Positions 1 to 6,806 of a stretch of DNA of 64,000 nucleotides are shown here, in pieces. Position 1 is the stretch's first letter; every line of letters begins with the position of its first letter. The notes under the pieces were generated by a model that ran no database searches, was not told where the DNA came from, and saw only the letters and a list, made by a program, of their open reading frames with translations. The position numbers were made by a program, and so were the translations under genes. The DNA comes from Verrucomicrobiota bacterium (GTDB lineage Bacteria > Verrucomicrobiota > Verrucomicrobiia > Opitutales > Opitutaceae): NCBI GenBank assembly GCA_016721945.1, contig JADKHC010000016.1:1-64000 (forward strand). Reading direction: 5' to 3'.

Positions 1-166
1 AGGTGCCGGCCGCGAGGTTGATGGTGGTGGTCGACGGGCTGGCGTTGGCTGCGATGAGGGCGTTGACGAGACCCGTGGCGGAGGTGACGGTCTGGGCGGA
101 TAGAGAGCTGATCGTCAGTAATAACGCGAAGGCCAGCTGGGTGAGAATTTTGCGCATCAAGTTCAT
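1..166 (-). CDS. Exported protein, N-terminal part only (probable beta-helix or lyase-like)
   Basis: This is the first 55 codons of a protein that runs off the left edge of the window. The start MNLMRKILTQLAFALLLTIS followed by SLSAQ is a typical signal peptide with cleavage after the AQ. The mature part (TSATGLVNALIAANAS, then TTTINLAAGT) resembles the opening of secreted right-handed beta-helix proteins such as chondroitinase-B-like lyases, where a phrase like 'LVNALxAAxxGDTIxLAAGTY' starts the first coil. It lies downstream of, and on the same strand as, another beta-helix-like secreted protein, so the two may act on the same polysaccharide. Family assignment is an inference from a short stretch; the signal peptide is clear. 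Confidence 0.6.
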   Translation of the reverse strand, partial: MNLMRKILTQLAFALLLTISSLSAQTVTSATGLVNALIAANASPSTTTINLAAGT

Positions 167-227
167 AGGGCTAAGACTGTGAGTGCTATCAAAGGTGTTG
201 TGGTGGAGGCGTTGGCTATCGCGGGTG

Positions 228-995
228 TTACTGCGACGAACAGCTCGATCCGTGACGCCTGCCCATAAGTCGAATTGCAGCGAGGGAAAGGAGGGTGAAG
301 TAGAATACATCACCAGGGGCTCCGCCGCCACCACCTCCGGAGGAACCGCCCGAACTGCTGGACGAAGAACTTGATGAGCTCGAGGAGCTGCTTGATGAGC
401 TGCTGCTGGAGCTTGAAGAGGAAGAGCTACTCGAAGACGAGGAGCTTGAGGAACCGGTGTATTCGTCGGCGCCGAAATCGTAGGCACTGCCAGTAGGACG
501 TGGATCGCCATCGATATCAACGGTCAGACCGCTGATGGTCGTGCCTGCGTTGACGACACTTGCGACGGGAGTAGCGAGGTGGAGATCGCAGGCCGAGGGA
601 TCGGTGAACCACGAAGCCATGGCGAAGGTGTTGTTGATGAAGAGCGCGTTGGTGGCACCGTCTCGGTTAAGAATGAGTTTATTGGTGAGGTTGTTGCGAA
701 TCTGGCCGTCAGCGAGTTCGGACGAGCGGTATTCGATGGCGTTGGCGTAGGTGCCGGCCTGATACACGGTATTGTTGTCCACGAGGGCCCCGGAGGCTGA
801 CTCAAGGGTGATAGCTGCTCCCGGAAAACCGCCTGTTGCACGGTTGTCGGCGATCATGTTGTTTTGGATCTTACCTCCGGTGTGCGTGGAAGCGCCCGAG
901 CTAAGGATCGACGAGCTAACGAGGGTGACAAAGAGCAGGCTTGTTGCGCACAGAAAATGTTGCCTTGAAAGATGGCGGAAGGTTCGGTTTACCAT
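228..995 (-). CDS. Secreted beta-helix-like protein with polyserine linker and GlyGly-CTERM-like tail
   Basis: The 255-residue product has a basic N-terminus and a hydrophobic stretch (about residues 13-32) consistent with a signal peptide. Residues ~38-175 contain Asn-rich coils (IQNNMIADN, VDNNTVYQAG, IRNNLTNKLI, FINNTF) typical of right-handed parallel beta-helices. They end in the DGDPRP...DFGADEY motif often seen at the end of such domains in polysaccharide lyases and adhesins. A run of about 35 serines follows, then GGSSGGGGGGAPGD, a hydrophobic segment (FYFTLLSLAAI) and a basic tail (RLMGRR). This tripartite C-terminus resembles GlyGly-CTERM sorting signals and is shared with the protein at 6807-9296. 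The beta-helix is short for a catalytic lyase, so the protein may be truncated or may be only a binding module. Substrate unknown. Confidence 0.7.
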   Translation of the reverse strand: MVNRTFRHLSRQHFLCATSLLFVTLVSSSILSSGASTHTGGKIQNNMIADNRATGGFPGAAITLESASGALVDNNTVYQAGTYANAIEYRSSELADGQIRNNLTNKLILNRDGATNALFINNTFAMASWFTDPSACDLHLATPVASVVNAGTTISGLTVDIDGDPRPTGSAYDFGADEYTGSSSSSSSSSSSSSSSSSSSSSSSSSSSSSSSSSSGGSSGGGGGGAPGDVFYFTLLSLAAIRLMGRRHGSSCSSQ

Positions 996-1432
996 TGGAT
1001 TAAATATTAATATTTCGCGTCGCCAGCCCGATTGCAGACCGGCTCAAAGCAGGGTCAAGGTAAAGGGGCGATAAGTGCTGGCTTTAACTAAACTTTGACC
1101 CGAAATTAGATTTAGTAAATAGTTATGTAAAAAGCTCTGCGCAGGACTCTCAATCGTACAGAGAAAGGCGAAAACCTTTGCGACAATTTCGACGTGTTTC
1201 CGGGGGCTGCGAAGGCAGCGCACGTTCGTCTCAAAGTTCTGCGCAAGGCGCAGGCGAAGAACAACGTTATGACTCTTCGGCTGGAGTAGATCTTGAATAT
1301 GGAACTCAGGAACTCTGGAACGAACCGGTTGTGTTTGCAGGGGCGCGATCTTGGCGCGCCAAGTACGAGGCTTACGGAGGAGCGGGCGCTTACTTTGGCC
1401 GTGCGCCGTTCTTATTGCTTTTTGCTTTCGGA
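996..1432. other. Intergenic region, no gene recognised
   Basis: The 437 bases lie between the end of the ETF-QO-like gene and the start of the beta-helix gene, both read on the minus strand. Part of it is AT-rich (TTAAATATTAATATTT near 1003-1016) and could hold the promoter of the downstream beta-helix gene. No conserved reading frame, RNA gene or clear terminator was recognised. Confidence 0.5.
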
Positions 1433-3310
1433 CTAATTTTCTGCCGAATGCAGGCCGCCGGTGCCAGCGCGGAATTCGAGCACGGTCTGGCCGGAGCCGC
1501 CGGGACGCTCGCTGTTGCAATTCCACAAGCACGCGCCGCAATGAATGCATTTTTCGCGATCGAAAACCGGCACGCCGCTGGGGCTGTGCGCAATCGCCTG
1601 GCCTGAGCAAACTTCGACGCAGGTGCGCTGGTTGCACTTGGCGCAAACTTCGGGAAACGGGAAAACGACGTGGTCAGCGTAGCCAGCGGGCGCTTGGACT
1701 TTGCCGCCGATGAGCAGTGCGTCCTGATGCGAGACGAGGAGTTTGCCGTCGAAGGGAATCGCGGGCCAGCCAGCGCGGTCCATGAGCGCGTTGTAGAGCG
1801 GGAGGCCTTTCGCGAGGCAGTCGGCACGGATCTGCGCGATTTCAGCGGCGGAGATTTTGCCTTTGTAGAATTTTTCGATCGTCGGCAGGCGTTTGTGGGG
1901 AGGACGTGGTTTGCCCCAGATATTGAGGCGGCCGCCGGTCAGTCCGGTGATGCCCATGCCGATCAGGCCGGTGACGAAACCGCAGGCGAAACCATCGCGG
2001 GATTTTTCGGCGATGCGGCCTTCTTTCTCGACCCAACTCGCGCGTCGGCGAGCGACGTAAGTCGCCTGGAGGTTTTCTTTGGTGAAAGGTTTACCGGCTT
2101 TTAATAGTTCGGTGACGGACTCGGCGAGTTGCACGCCGGTGGCCCAAGCTTCGTCGACGCCGGAGCCGGTGAGGACGTTGGTGGTGCCGGAGCCTTCGCC
2201 GATGCGGGCATAGCCGTCGCCCACGAGATGCGGTTCGCCGCGCTTGCCGGATTCGCCGAGGGTTTTGGCGCCCCAGGAACGGAGCGCCGCGCCGTTAAGA
2301 TGTTTCCAGAGGTAAGGATGCTGCACCCAGTGCTGAAGGTAGCGGTAGGCGGTGCGAACGGGATTATCGAACCACGACGGTACAAAGATGCCGAGCGAGG
2401 CGATGTTGCCCGGGTGGATATACATGAAACCGAAGATTTCGGGCTCGGGAAATCCGAAGGTATGAAAGACGGTGCCGGGTTCGAGTTTGGAGGTGGCAGG
2501 TAGATCGACTACGAGCTTCATTCCGACTGCCCATTCGTAGGCGTGGTGGCCTTCGGGCATGCCAAATTCTTTATCGAGCTGCTGGCCGAGCGCGCCGACG
2601 GGGCCATCGCCGATGACAGTGAGCGCGGCACGGATATCCATGCCGGGCGTGAACGCGCCGGTGGGAGTGCCGTTCTTTTCGACGCCTTGGTCGATCAAGC
2701 GGACACCGACAACTTTTTTGTCTTCAACAAGCGCGGCGGAGGCGGGCGTTGACGGCCAGACCTGCACGGTGCCGGAGCCCATGGCTTGTGCGCCGACCCA
2801 CTGCATAAACTGGCCCATGGAAAGGACGAGGCCGTCGTGCTTCGCGAGGAACGGCGGAATCCACGGTAACTCGAAGGCGTGATCGCGCACGGGCAGTGCC
2901 CACTTGAGGGCTTTGAGCATCACGTCGCCGGTCTTTAGGACGAACGAACGGCGGCTAGCTCCAACTGGGTCGAGTAGGTAAGCGATCTTTTCGGTTTTGA
3001 CCGGCGCGGCCATCGGGATCTGCGAGGCATCGAGGCCGGGGAAGCTTTCTTTGATGCTGCGTGCAGGCGTAACCACCCCAGATACACCAAACCCGACGTC
3101 ATCGGCGCGCTCGTAGCAGATCACCTGCGGTGGCATGCCGGGCATCGCCTGGCTATCGGCGATGGGTGAGCCGTCTGGGTTCACGAGCTGTTTCGAGAGC
3201 GTGGTGAGGAATCCGCCCATAGCCGGCCCGAAACCGACGCAGACGATATCGACGGCCATGGAAGGGCGTTCAATGGCGGGAGCGGGGGAAGTGTCGGTGG
3301 TGATGCTCAC
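1433..3310 (-). CDS. Electron-transfer flavoprotein:quinone oxidoreductase-like flavoprotein with two ferredoxin clusters
   Basis: The 625-residue product fits the ETF-QO/FixC family, which passes electrons from acyl-CoA dehydrogenases to the quinone pool at the membrane. The N-terminus has a dinucleotide-binding fold for FAD (DIVCVGFGPAMGG, about residues 20-35) and a second flavin motif around ALTVIGDGPVGALG. The C-terminus has eight cysteines in two ferredoxin patterns: CxxCx4CxxxC (556, 559, 564, 568) and CxxCxxCxxxC (588, 591, 594, 598). This predicts two [4Fe-4S] clusters, whereas classical ETF-QO has one. The next gene downstream of the 3311-3958 gap is a large acyl-CoA dehydrogenase, so the two probably form an electron-transfer pair. 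The start used is GTG at 3310; ATG at 3259 (MAVDIVCVGFG) is a good alternative. Confidence 0.8.
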   Translation of the reverse strand: MSITTDTSPAPAIERPSMAVDIVCVGFGPAMGGFLTTLSKQLVNPDGSPIADSQAMPGMPPQVICYERADDVGFGVSGVVTPARSIKESFPGLDASQIPMAAPVKTEKIAYLLDPVGASRRSFVLKTGDVMLKALKWALPVRDHAFELPWIPPFLAKHDGLVLSMGQFMQWVGAQAMGSGTVQVWPSTPASAALVEDKKVVGVRLIDQGVEKNGTPTGAFTPGMDIRAALTVIGDGPVGALGQQLDKEFGMPEGHHAYEWAVGMKLVVDLPATSKLEPGTVFHTFGFPEPEIFGFMYIHPGNIASLGIFVPSWFDNPVRTAYRYLQHWVQHPYLWKHLNGAALRSWGAKTLGESGKRGEPHLVGDGYARIGEGSGTTNVLTGSGVDEAWATGVQLAESVTELLKAGKPFTKENLQATYVARRRASWVEKEGRIAEKSRDGFACGFVTGLIGMGITGLTGGRLNIWGKPRPPHKRLPTIEKFYKGKISAAEIAQIRADCLAKGLPLYNALMDRAGWPAIPFDGKLLVSHQDALLIGGKVQAPAGYADHVVFPFPEVCAKCNQRTCVEVCSGQAIAHSPSGVPVFDREKCIHCGACLWNCNSERPGGSGQTVLEFRAGTGGLHSAEN

Positions 3311-3335
3311 GGCTAGAGTTGTTTAAAGGTTATTG

Positions 3336-3368
3336 TTTCTCACGCAGAGGCGCAGAGACGCAAAGAAG
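3336..3368. repeat. Dispersed repeat of the CACGCAGAGGCGCAGAG type, copy 1
   Basis: TTTCTCACGCAGAGGCGCA followed by GAGACGCAAAG sits just outside the start of the ETF-QO-like gene. A diverged copy is at 3777-3806 in the same intergenic region. Tracts of this type, built from CGCAGAG/CGCAAAG units, recur between genes in many environmental bacteria. No function is established from the sequence here. Confidence 0.6.
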
Positions 3369-3424
3369 ACAGAAGAACAGGTTTGGGACTTTGCGACTTG
3401 GCGGAATCGATGTGTTTAATAGGA

Positions 3425-3722
3425 GACTGTTAGGGGGGGTTCGTCTTTGTCGCGCCGGGCAAAGTGATAAGAGTCCGAGGGGGGGGGTGGTAAGGGCGGG
3501 GGTGGGGAGGGGCGGTTCTTGTGGATGGGGGCGGTTTGCTCGACGGGGTGGAGTTCGACGGTCACGAGGTCGTCGCGGTCATCGGCGCGAAAACCTCAGA
3601 ACAGGCCGGGGTGGGGGGGTGGTGGCCGGTGGACGGGTAGTCCTCGCGTCGGGGGGCGTGCCGGGGGGGGGCAAAATAAACTGATTCGAAACAGGCCGGG
3701 GCCGGGTGGGTGGGGGGTTGAA
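3425..3722 (+). other. G-run-rich intergenic tract with G-quadruplex potential
   Basis: The plus strand of this ~300-base stretch has many runs of four to nine guanines (near 3432, 3480, 3500-3515, 3610-3625, 3650-3670, 3700-3718). They are separated by short loops, and the composition is quite unlike the flanking genes. Translations are low-complexity Gly/Arg and look non-coding. The pattern fits potential G-quadruplexes on the plus strand, that is, the non-template strand for neither flanking gene, since both genes are on the minus strand. It may also be a region prone to sequencing error. Confidence 0.55.
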
Positions 3723-3776
3723 AGGCGGCGTCGACGGTGCGCGGGCTGGTTATTCTCGGTTTTGGTGCTCATCGTT

Positions 3777-3848
3777 TATTTCTCACGCAAAGTCGCAAAG
3801 ACGCAAGTTTCGAAAACCGTGCAGGGCCGGCGTCTTTGCGTGAAAAAT
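3777..3848. repeat. Dispersed CACGCAAAG-type repeat, copy 2, with inverted arm
   Basis: TTTCTCACGCAAAGTCGCA plus AAGACGCAAG at 3779-3806 is a diverged copy of the element at 3336-3368. The following CGTCTTTGCGTGA (3831-3843) is the reverse complement of its core, so the element can fold into a hairpin. It ends about 110 bases downstream of the acyl-CoA dehydrogenase start-distal end, in the gap before the ETF-QO-like gene. Confidence 0.6.
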
Positions 3849-3958
3849 ACCGATTTGGGTTTACGGATAATCCAGCGCCTCGGGGATCATGACTTTCGTC
3901 AGCGCTTCGGCGGCGCGGTCTTTGGCGAGGTGCGAGCCGGCGAGGGAGGCGTCGACTT

Positions 3959-6007
3959 TCAGGCGGAGCTTGGAGAATGCTTCGTTACTGCCCGCGAGCG
4001 AGCCCGAGCCGTCGTGTTTGCCGCCGCAACAGCATTGGCGCCATGGCCATCGGAGCAGCACGGCGCGTTGAAGCCGTAAACGAGTTCGGCGCAGATGCGG
4101 GAGACTTCACCGGCGGCGCTGGCGGCTTGCACGGCGGCGAGGTCGGAGAAGAAGTTGACGTAGCCGGCGAGGCCTTCGGCGACCGTAGGGTTGGCCGGGC
4201 CTTTGGCTTCGAGTTCGAGCAGATCGAGGATTTGGTGGCGCGAGCCGAGCAGCCAGCAGAGGGCGTCAACCATCGGGAAGGCTACGCCGTGGCGGTTGGG
4301 TGTGTAGAGCTTGGCGCCTGTGGTGTCTTTGGCGGTTTGGAGATGTTCGAGCGTCCAGAGCCAGAGTTCCATCGCGTTGGCGAGGTTGCAGGCGCCGGTC
4401 TCGGGTTTGCTGCTGGCGATGGTGCGTAGTTCGGTTATCCATGTGCGATAGAGAGCGAGGAAAACCTCGTTGGTCATCGTGACGGAGATCTGGCGGCGTT
4501 GCACGGCTTCGGGGCCTTCGTAGGTGGCTTCGAGCTGGGCATCCATCCACTTCTGGCCGAGGAATCCTGGGCAGTCCTCGGTGATACCATAACCACCCAT
4601 AAGGGCCACGGCTTCGCGCATGATGGTGGCGCCGTGACCGGTGTTCCAGAGTTTGGTGCCGGGGCAGAGGACGTTGGCCTGAGCGTCGAGGATCGCGTAC
4701 TGGACGAGGACGTCGGCCTTGAGCGCTTCGTAGCGGGCGGCGTCGCGTTCGGCGGCGGGCTTGGCTTCGAGAGCGACGAATTCGAGGGCTTGTTTGTTGA
4801 TGGCGCGGAAGGCCTTCAACTGCGCCATGCCGGGCGCGATGCCGAGTTCGGCGAACTTGGCGTCCTTCACCTTTTCCATCGGGTCGAGTTCGTCGAAGAG
4901 GCGGGCGGTGGCCATGCCGAGGGCGACAGAGGCTTCGCCGGTGGCCCAGATATCGACGAGGCGTTGCAGGCAGTCTTCTTTTTGCTGGAGACCTTGTTCG
5001 AAGCGTGGCGTGCCGGGGGCAACGCTGGCAGCGCCACGGAAGCGGTTGCGTTGGTAGCGAATGACTGGTTCGACGGCGGAGAGAAGTTTGGCGGCGGTCA
5101 TGAGGCCGACCGTTACGCGCGTGCGGCGGAAGACGGCTTCGATGATTTCCCCATGCGAGTAGTTCGGGATGATGACGCCGTCTTTGATCGTGTAGCCACC
5201 GATGATGCGGCTGGCGGGCACGGTCATGTTGAAAACAGGATCGTGGGTCGAAGAGAGCTGGTGCACCATTTTGTGCGTGGGCGCGCCGCGGTCGAAGGTG
5301 CCTTTGTCGTTTTCTTCGACGATGATCATACAACTCGACTTGATGCGCGGGTCGTTGGTGTCGACGGCGACGGTCGAGAAGTTGGCGAAGCCCATGTTGG
5401 TGATGAAGCGGGCACGCTTGTCGACGTGGAGCATGGGCTCCTGGCCGTCTTGCCACTCGGCGACTTTGACCTTGCCGCAGAGCAGGCCGGTTTCGACGCC
5501 GACGTAGGGAAGGGGTTCGGTGAGCGAGAAAGCACCGCGCCAAACCTTGCTGTTGTCACAGCCGGGAGTCGGCACGCATTTGCTCATGTAGTGGTCGCGT
5601 TGTTCCTTGGTACCGCGTTCGTGGATTGGCGATAGTGCAAGGTTGCCTGCGAGCGCGCCGGTGGCGGCACCGGCATCGACCCAGGCGAGTTCGAAAGCGA
5701 CGAGGGAGAAGACGAGATTCTTCGGGCCTTCGATGAAGCCGCCCTGATGCGGGTCCATGAAACAGGTGGTGATGCCTGCGTCGTCGTAGGCTTTGAGCAG
5801 CTGGTTTTTCTCGGGAGTCCAGTCGTGTGTGTTGCGGGCACCTTGGGCGACGAGCTGGGCAACGAGGCCGCGGGCGACGCCACGGGCGGACTGCACAAGC
5901 ATCTGGATGTCGTAGCGGTCCTGAAAGCGCCACATGATCTGGCGTACGTCATCGCCCGGGAGGGTTTTCAGTGTTTCACGAGAGGTGGAAGCTGCAGTCG
6001 TAGCCAT
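3959..6007 (-). CDS. Large acyl-CoA dehydrogenase family protein
   Basis: The 682-residue product has the acyl-CoA dehydrogenase order: a helical N-terminal domain, a beta-domain with the FAD-contacting stretch (KVWRGAFSLTEPLP, then INTMGFANFSTVAV-like sequence), and a C-terminal helical domain. The phrase EATYEGPEAVQRR (around residue 500) matches the YEGxxxxQ segment near the catalytic glutamate of the family. The normal length is about 380-600 residues, so this is a large member with a C-terminal extension of roughly 130 residues. It would oxidise an acyl-CoA and pass electrons through ETF to the quinone oxidoreductase encoded downstream. The ATG at 6007 (MATTAASTSRETL) is preferred because residues upstream of it do not look like protein. 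Substrate chain length cannot be read from the sequence. Confidence 0.85.
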   Translation of the reverse strand: MATTAASTSRETLKTLPGDDVRQIMWRFQDRYDIQMLVQSARGVARGLVAQLVAQGARNTHDWTPEKNQLLKAYDDAGITTCFMDPHQGGFIEGPKNLVFSLVAFELAWVDAGAATGALAGNLALSPIHERGTKEQRDHYMSKCVPTPGCDNSKVWRGAFSLTEPLPYVGVETGLLCGKVKVAEWQDGQEPMLHVDKRARFITNMGFANFSTVAVDTNDPRIKSSCMIIVEENDKGTFDRGAPTHKMVHQLSSTHDPVFNMTVPASRIIGGYTIKDGVIIPNYSHGEIIEAVFRRTRVTVGLMTAAKLLSAVEPVIRYQRNRFRGAASVAPGTPRFEQGLQQKEDCLQRLVDIWATGEASVALGMATARLFDELDPMEKVKDAKFAELGIAPGMAQLKAFRAINKQALEFVALEAKPAAERDAARYEALKADVLVQYAILDAQANVLCPGTKLWNTGHGATIMREAVALMGGYGITEDCPGFLGQKWMDAQLEATYEGPEAVQRRQISVTMTNEVFLALYRTWITELRTIASSKPETGACNLANAMELWLWTLEHLQTAKDTTGAKLYTPNRHGVAFPMVDALCWLLGSRHQILDLLELEAKGPANPTVAEGLAGYVNFFSDLAAVQAASAAGEVSRICAELVYGFNAPCCSDGHGANAVAAANTTARARSRAVTKHSPSSA

Positions 6008-6253
6008 AGGAATAATTGGTAGGAACTGGGGGTGAGTTCGGGAAGGTAACAGGGTGGTAAAATCGCTGTTGCGCTGCCAGCCGAACCACTGCGCGTTTTT
6101 TGCCAAAACCAGTGCTGATATGGACTAGAGTCGATCAGAACGAACTGGTTAATGGGGAACTCAGGAAATCAGGAAGAAAGGCAATCGATCCGAGGCCTGC
6201 CTTGAGAACGAGAAAGATAAAGAGAATGAGAAAGAGGGGGACGCCGGGGGGCG

Positions 6254-6707
6254 TTACTCGCGAACTTTCGTGTCGATGATGAGCGTGACCGGGCCGTCGT
6301 TGACGAGTGCGACCTGCATCATGGCGGCGAATTTCCCGGTGGCTACAGGTTGGCCGAGTGCGGCTGTCATTTGAGCGACGAAGGTATTGTAAAGCGACTC
6401 GGCGAGGGTTGGGGCGGCGGCGGCGTTGAAGGATGGACGCGTGCCTTTGCGCGTGCTGGCGAACAGCGTGAACTGGCTAACTACCAAGACACCACCGCCA
6501 AAATCCATGACCGAGCGATTCATCTGGCCAGCGTCGTCGGCGAAGATGCGGAGTTTGGCGGATCTTCTGGGCCAGCCATTCGCCGTCTTCGGCGGTGTCG
6601 CCTTGGGCGATGCCGAGCAGAACGAGCAGGCCTGGGCCAATCTGGCCGTTGACCTGACCGTCGATCGTGACGCTGGCCGAAGAGACACGTTGGATAATGG
6701 CGCGCAT
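6254..6707 (-). pseudogene. dtd: D-aminoacyl-tRNA deacylase, split by one extra base
   Basis: DTD removes D-amino acids wrongly attached to tRNA. The N-terminal half (MRAIIQRVSSASVTIDGQ ... GEWLAQKI) reads in one frame from ATG at 6707. The second half (AKLRIFADDAG ... VVSQFTLFAST ... GTRPSFN ... NDGPVTLIIDTKV) reads in another. It contains the family's SQFTLxA motif and the C-terminal Gly-Pro motif (NDGPV). The frames join if one base is removed from ATCCGCC on the coding strand near position 6560. The total span of 454 bases is 3n+1, consistent with a single insertion in an otherwise normal gene of about 150 residues. It is either a true pseudogene or a sequence error. Confidence 0.85.
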
Positions 6708-6806
6708 GAAGAGGACGTAAAAATGGGGTGGTTGGAAGTTTAGCGTTTTACTTGGAACGAATAGATGATGGTTCGGTCCGCGTCTAACAACGTTCAATTC
6801 AAAACC

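Noticed and set aside
360..450. Tandem repeats that could be taken for a CRISPR or satellite array
   Set aside because: They are the AGC/TCG codons of polyserine linkers inside genes; the same applies near 9120-9195 and 35630-35715.
1044..1646. 200-codon minus-strand frame in and upstream of the ETF-QO-like gene end
   Set aside because: It overlaps the ferredoxin-domain coding sequence out of frame, is Arg/Gln-rich and has no recognisable motif.
4266..5543. Long Arg-rich reading frame (425 codons) on the minus strand
   Set aside because: It lies wholly inside the acyl-CoA dehydrogenase gene in another frame of the same strand; its Arg/Pro/His-rich composition is that of a frame shadow in GC-rich DNA.
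4499..5635. Long plus-strand reading frame (378 codons)
   Set aside because: Antisense to the acyl-CoA dehydrogenase; Gly/Asp/Glu/Val-rich without any motif, typical of an antisense shadow.
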